Notes under the pieces: model-generated
Seen by the model: the letters and a program-made list of their open reading frames with translations, nothing else
What the model was told of the DNA's origin: nothing
The model's database searches: none
Shown: positions 41,340 to 43,614 of the stretch, one piece after another
How positions within the stretch are numbered: the stretch's first letter is position 1
How the letters are laid out: every line of letters starts with the position of its first letter
From: Chelatococcus sp.
GTDB lineage: Bacteria > Pseudomonadota > Alphaproteobacteria > Rhizobiales > Beijerinckiaceae
Assembly: GCA_003248805.1 (NCBI GenBank)
Contig: QFQY01000041.1
Span: 1-43,614, forward strand
DNA length: 43,614 nucleotides
Reading direction: 5' to 3'
Position numbers and translations under genes: made by a program

Positions 41340-42254
41340 TCAGGCGAGGCGGTAGCGGCTGCCGAGCGCAGGCGGGGTCTGGTCGCTGACGACGGCGCCC
41401 CGCAGGACGAGGTCCTCCAGCTGGGCCAGAACCGACAGCGCCGCCGCGCCGCTCAGGGCCGGAGCGAGATTGCGGTAGATCGCCGGCACCATCTCGCCGA
41501 TGCGCTCGTCGCCGGCGGAGAGCCGGCCGAGAACGGCGGCCTCGCGCTGCAGGCGATGCTGCACGAGACCGCGCAGGAAGCGCTGCGGCTCCTGCACCGG
41601 CCCGCCATGGCCGGGGCGATAGAGGGCGTGCTCCATGCCGCGCAGCTTCTCGATCGACGCCATATAGGCCGCGAGCGAGCCGTCCGGCGGGGCCACGATG
41701 CTGGTCGACCAGGCCATGACGTGATCGCCCGAGAACAGCGTCGCCTCCTCGGGCAGGGCGAAGGCGAGGTGGTTGGCGGTGTGGCCCGGCGTCTCGATGG
41801 CGACGAGGGTCCAGCCCGGCCCGGAAACCGCGTCGTTCTCGCTCATCAGGAGGTCGGGCGCGTGGTCGCGGTCATAGGCGCCGTCGAGTGGGTCGATCTC
41901 GCCCAGCACGAGCTCGCGCGAGCGGCGATGCGGGCCGCAGCCGACGATGGGGGCGCCGGTGGCGGCCTTCAGGGCCCGCGCCGCGGGCGAGTGGTCGCGG
42001 TGGGTGTGGGTCACGACGATGTGGCTCACCGTCTCGCCCTCGACGGCATCCAGAAGCCGCGCCAGATGGGCCGGATCGTCCGGGCCGGGATCGATGATCG
42101 CGACCGTGCCCCGGCCGACGATGTAGCTGCAGGTGCCGGTGAAGGTCATCGGCCCGGCATTGCCCGCGATCAGGCGCCGCACCAGCGGCGAGAGACGCGC
42201 GACCTCGCCGGCCGGGCTGGTCCCGCCGCGGTCGAATTCGATCTCGTCGCTCAT
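41340..42254 (-). CDS. Metallo-beta-lactamase-fold hydrolase (LACTB2-like)
   Basis: 304 residues. Zinc-site motifs: VVTHTHRDHSPAA (HxHxDH), TPGHTANH and FSGDHVMAW, then RPGHGGPV. A C-terminal winged-helix-like region follows (FLRGLVQHRLQREAAVL). This matches the LACTB2/RNase-like glyoxalase group of the fold. Substrate unknown. Converges with the DUF1499 gene, 9 bp apart. Confidence 0.9.
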   Translation of the reverse strand: MSDEIEFDRGGTSPAGEVARLSPLVRRLIAGNAGPMTFTGTCSYIVGRGTVAIIDPGPDDPAHLARLLDAVEGETVSHIVVTHTHRDHSPAARALKAATGAPIVGCGPHRRSRELVLGEIDPLDGAYDRDHAPDLLMSENDAVSGPGWTLVAIETPGHTANHLAFALPEEATLFSGDHVMAWSTSIVAPPDGSLAAYMASIEKLRGMEHALYRPGHGGPVQEPQRFLRGLVQHRLQREAAVLGRLSAGDERIGEMVPAIYRNLAPALSGAAALSVLAQLEDLVLRGAVVSDQTPPALGSRYRLA

Positions 42255-42379
42255 CGTTCCTGCGCTCTCCCATACGTCCGAGGCCGCACGGCCGGGCGGC
42301 TTGTGAGGCTTTCAGCCATTGCCTATAGACGAAAACAGGATCGCTCAGGGCGGTCTTTCGGATGACAGGACGACAGCTC

Positions 42380-43006
42380 ATGGCCGACATGCTCCCCATC
42401 AAGACATCGAGCCTCGCGGACGCGACGTTTCCGGCCCTTTCGAGCTCGCGCGCGCTCGTCCTGCGCAATGTCGTGCTCGCCGTCGCGGGCAGCCTGCTCC
42501 TGATCGCCGCTGCCAAGGTCAAGGTGCCGTTCTGGCCGGTGCCGATGACGCTGCAGACCTTCGCGGTGCTGGCGCTCGGCGCGACCTATGGCTCGCGCCT
42601 CGGCGCGGCGACGGTCCTGCTCTATATCGGCTACGGCGTCGCCGGCCTGCCGGTCTTCACCAACACGCCGCCGGCCGCGGCCGGTCCGCTCTATCTGCTC
42701 GGACCGACGGGCGGCTTCCTCCTGGGCTTCGTCGTGGCTGCCGCGATCGCCGGCTGGGCCGCGCAGCGCGGGGCCTCGACCCTGCGGCTCGTCGGCGGGC
42801 TGATCGTCGCCGATGCGGTCCTGCTCGCGCTCGGTTGCCTGTGGCTGGCGCTCGGCGCCCAGGTCGCGGCTGGCGTGACGGGCGTCGGATTCGCCAAGGC
42901 CTTCGCCGTGGGCGTGCAGCCCTTCCTCCTGGGCGAGGCGCTCAAGATCGCGCTGGCCGCCTGCTTCGCGGGGCTGTCCTGGCAGATGCTGGCGCGCCGC
43001 GGCTGA
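42380..43006 (+). CDS. bioY: Biotin transporter BioY
   Basis: 208 residues; substrate-binding membrane subunit of the biotin ECF transporter, which can also act alone in some alphaproteobacteria. The family core AAAKVKVPFWPVPMTLQTFAV, GYGVAGLPVF and GPTGGFLLGF are all visible, along with five to six hydrophobic helices. The bioM and bioN genes are not adjacent. I use the ATG at 42380 (AGGA upstream); an in-frame ATG at 42362 adds six residues. A sequence CTATAGACGA at 42323 is only weakly like a BioR site. Confidence 0.94.
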   Translation: MADMLPIKTSSLADATFPALSSSRALVLRNVVLAVAGSLLLIAAAKVKVPFWPVPMTLQTFAVLALGATYGSRLGAATVLLYIGYGVAGLPVFTNTPPAAAGPLYLLGPTGGFLLGFVVAAAIAGWAAQRGASTLRLVGGLIVADAVLLALGCLWLALGAQVAAGVTGVGFAKAFAVGVQPFLLGEALKIALAACFAGLSWQMLARRG

Positions 43007-43028
43007 AGCCGCCACGCAACCGAATCGG

Positions 43029-43057
43029 AAAAGGCCGGGCTCGCGCCCGGCCTTTTT
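43029..43057 (+). terminator. Rho-independent terminator of bioY
   Basis: AAAAGGCCGGGC-TCGC-GCCCGGCCTTTTT hairpin, 22 nt after the bioY stop; also usable from the minus-strand lipoprotein gene that ends at 43081. Confidence 0.88.
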
Positions 43058-43080
43058 GCTTTGTGGTGTGCTGGCGGAGC

Positions 43081-43209
43081 TCAGCCGGCCGGCCGGGTGT
43101 CGCCGCAGGCCTTCTGGCCGAAGAAGGGGCCGAAATTGCCGCATTTGTCGCAGCCCGCGAGCAGGGTCGCGAAGCCGAAGATGCCGATGATGAGAAGTGC
43201 GTGCTTCAT
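43081..43209 (-). CDS. Very small lipoprotein (42 residues)
   Basis: MKHALLIIGIFGFATLLAGC is a complete lipoprotein signal with lipobox LAGC (Cys20). The mature part has only 23 residues, with two further Cys and Gly/Phe (KCGNFGPFFGQKACGD). Probably an entericidin-like or other small cell-envelope lipoprotein; no family assigned. It shares the terminator with bioY. Confidence 0.68.
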   Translation of the reverse strand: MKHALLIIGIFGFATLLAGCDKCGNFGPFFGQKACGDTRPAG

Positions 43210-43535
43210 GATCCGTACCGTCGATGCCGTGTCCGCGATGGTAGAGCAACGCGGCGGCGAGGGGAAACGCGCCATCGTCGCGGAGGATTGAACCTCCTCT
43301 CGTGGTCGCGCGACCGATGAGGGAGAAGGCCGCCGGCCGGATCGTTTCGATGACCCCCAAGCACTTCGCCCCGCTGCCCGAATGGGTGGCGGGGTTTTTC
43401 CATGCGGCCCTGCGGGAAGGGCGATACGGCGATCCCCGCCAAGAGCGAGCGCTCACGGCCGGCGTCGAGCGGGCGGATTGTGCGGAATATTAGGCGGGGC
43501 GCCGAAATCGGGATCGGCCAACCCCTTGAAACCAA
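43210..43535. other. Intergenic region with an isolated terminator-like hairpin
   Basis: No protein gene is supported. The only clear structure is the hairpin at 43369-43399. Confidence 0.5.
43369..43399 (+). terminator. Isolated terminator-like hairpin
   Basis: CCCCGC-TGCCCGAATGGGTG-GCGGGG-TTTTT on the plus strand, with a nested CCC/GGG pair in the loop. There is no recognised plus-strand gene before it; bioY already has its own terminator. It could end a small RNA made from 43260-43370. Confidence 0.55.
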
Positions 43536-43612
43536 TGGTCGGAGTGGCAGGATTTGAACCTGCGACCCCCTCGTCCCGAACGAGGTGCTCTACCAGGCTG
43601 AGCCACACTCCG
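43536..43612 (-). tRNA. tRNA-Pro (anticodon CGG)
   Basis: 77 nt on the minus strand, from CGGAGTG at 43612 to the encoded CCA at 43538-43536. The acceptor stem CGGAGTG/CACTCCG, D-arm GGCTCAGCCTGGTAGAGC, anticodon stem-loop CCTCGTTCGGGACGAGG with anticodon CGG, and T-arm GCAGGTTCAAATCCTGC all pair. It reads CCG codons, frequent in this GC-rich genome. Confidence 0.97.
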
Positions 43613-43614
43613 AT

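Noticed and set aside
42323..42332. Possible BioR site (CTATAGACGA) before bioY
   Set aside because: Only 7 of 10 positions match TTATAGATAA and it is not a palindrome here; too weak to annotate.
43302..43493. 63-residue plus-strand frame between the small lipoprotein and tRNA-Pro
   Set aside because: It reads through the terminator-like hairpin, lacks a ribosome site and has no recognisable features.

Overview
The window looks like a chromosomal segment of a high-GC alphaproteobacterium of the order Hyphomicrobiales (Rhizobiales), perhaps Bosea-like. The reasons are the very high GC content, the gene families present (RibBX-type riboflavin enzyme, Pls/PosA-type peptide synthetase, TIGR02301 and DUF1499 proteins, FrmR/glutathione-dependent formaldehyde oxidation) and the intergenic palindromic repeats typical of that group. 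This is inference from protein and repeat resemblance; no search was run.

Layout. Positions 1-7050: 3' end of ftsH, a small low-affinity iron permease-like membrane protein, a formaldehyde detoxification operon on the minus strand (frmR, class III alcohol dehydrogenase, S-formylglutathione hydrolase) with two near-identical FrmR-type operators, a decayed IS5-family element, and an HxlR regulator with an Old Yellow Enzyme gene. Positions 7200-8801: an outer-membrane barrel gene broken by a stop at codon 4, and a Nudix gene. Positions 8935-20413 hold the most unusual content: two large proteins without signal peptides that share a C-terminal module of about 240 residues. The first (8935-10857) has seven regular repeats that read as a beta-propeller. 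The second (18629-20413) has a von Willebrand A domain that closely follows the integrin beta-subunit I-like domain, with MIDAS and ADMIDAS residues kept. Between them lie malate synthase, a Tad-pilus-like VWA protein, an HD hydrolase, tag, ygfZ and a dihydroorotase-like amidohydrolase.

Positions 20646-28538 are mostly housekeeping: a Nudix/SDR/pdxH operon, a lipoprotein, a DnaJ-class co-chaperone, fabI, a tightly overlapping folP-folB-folK operon, and a histidine phosphatase. Positions 28840-32847 encode a stand-alone peptide synthetase of Pls/PosA architecture (adenylation, carrier, then membrane segments and hexapeptide-like domains). It is followed by aroC behind a perfect 11-bp stem-loop, and by a RibBX-type enzyme fused to an N-terminal helix-turn-helix with a perfect palindrome just upstream.

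Positions 35432-43614: LysE exporter, histone-deacetylase-like amidohydrolase, L,D-transpeptidase, class III aminotransferase with a neighbouring MarR regulator, DUF1499 protein, metallo-beta-lactamase-fold hydrolase, bioY, a 42-residue lipoprotein and tRNA-Pro(CGG). Two families of intergenic palindromic elements are scattered through the window; copies of one family supply the stop codon of three genes.
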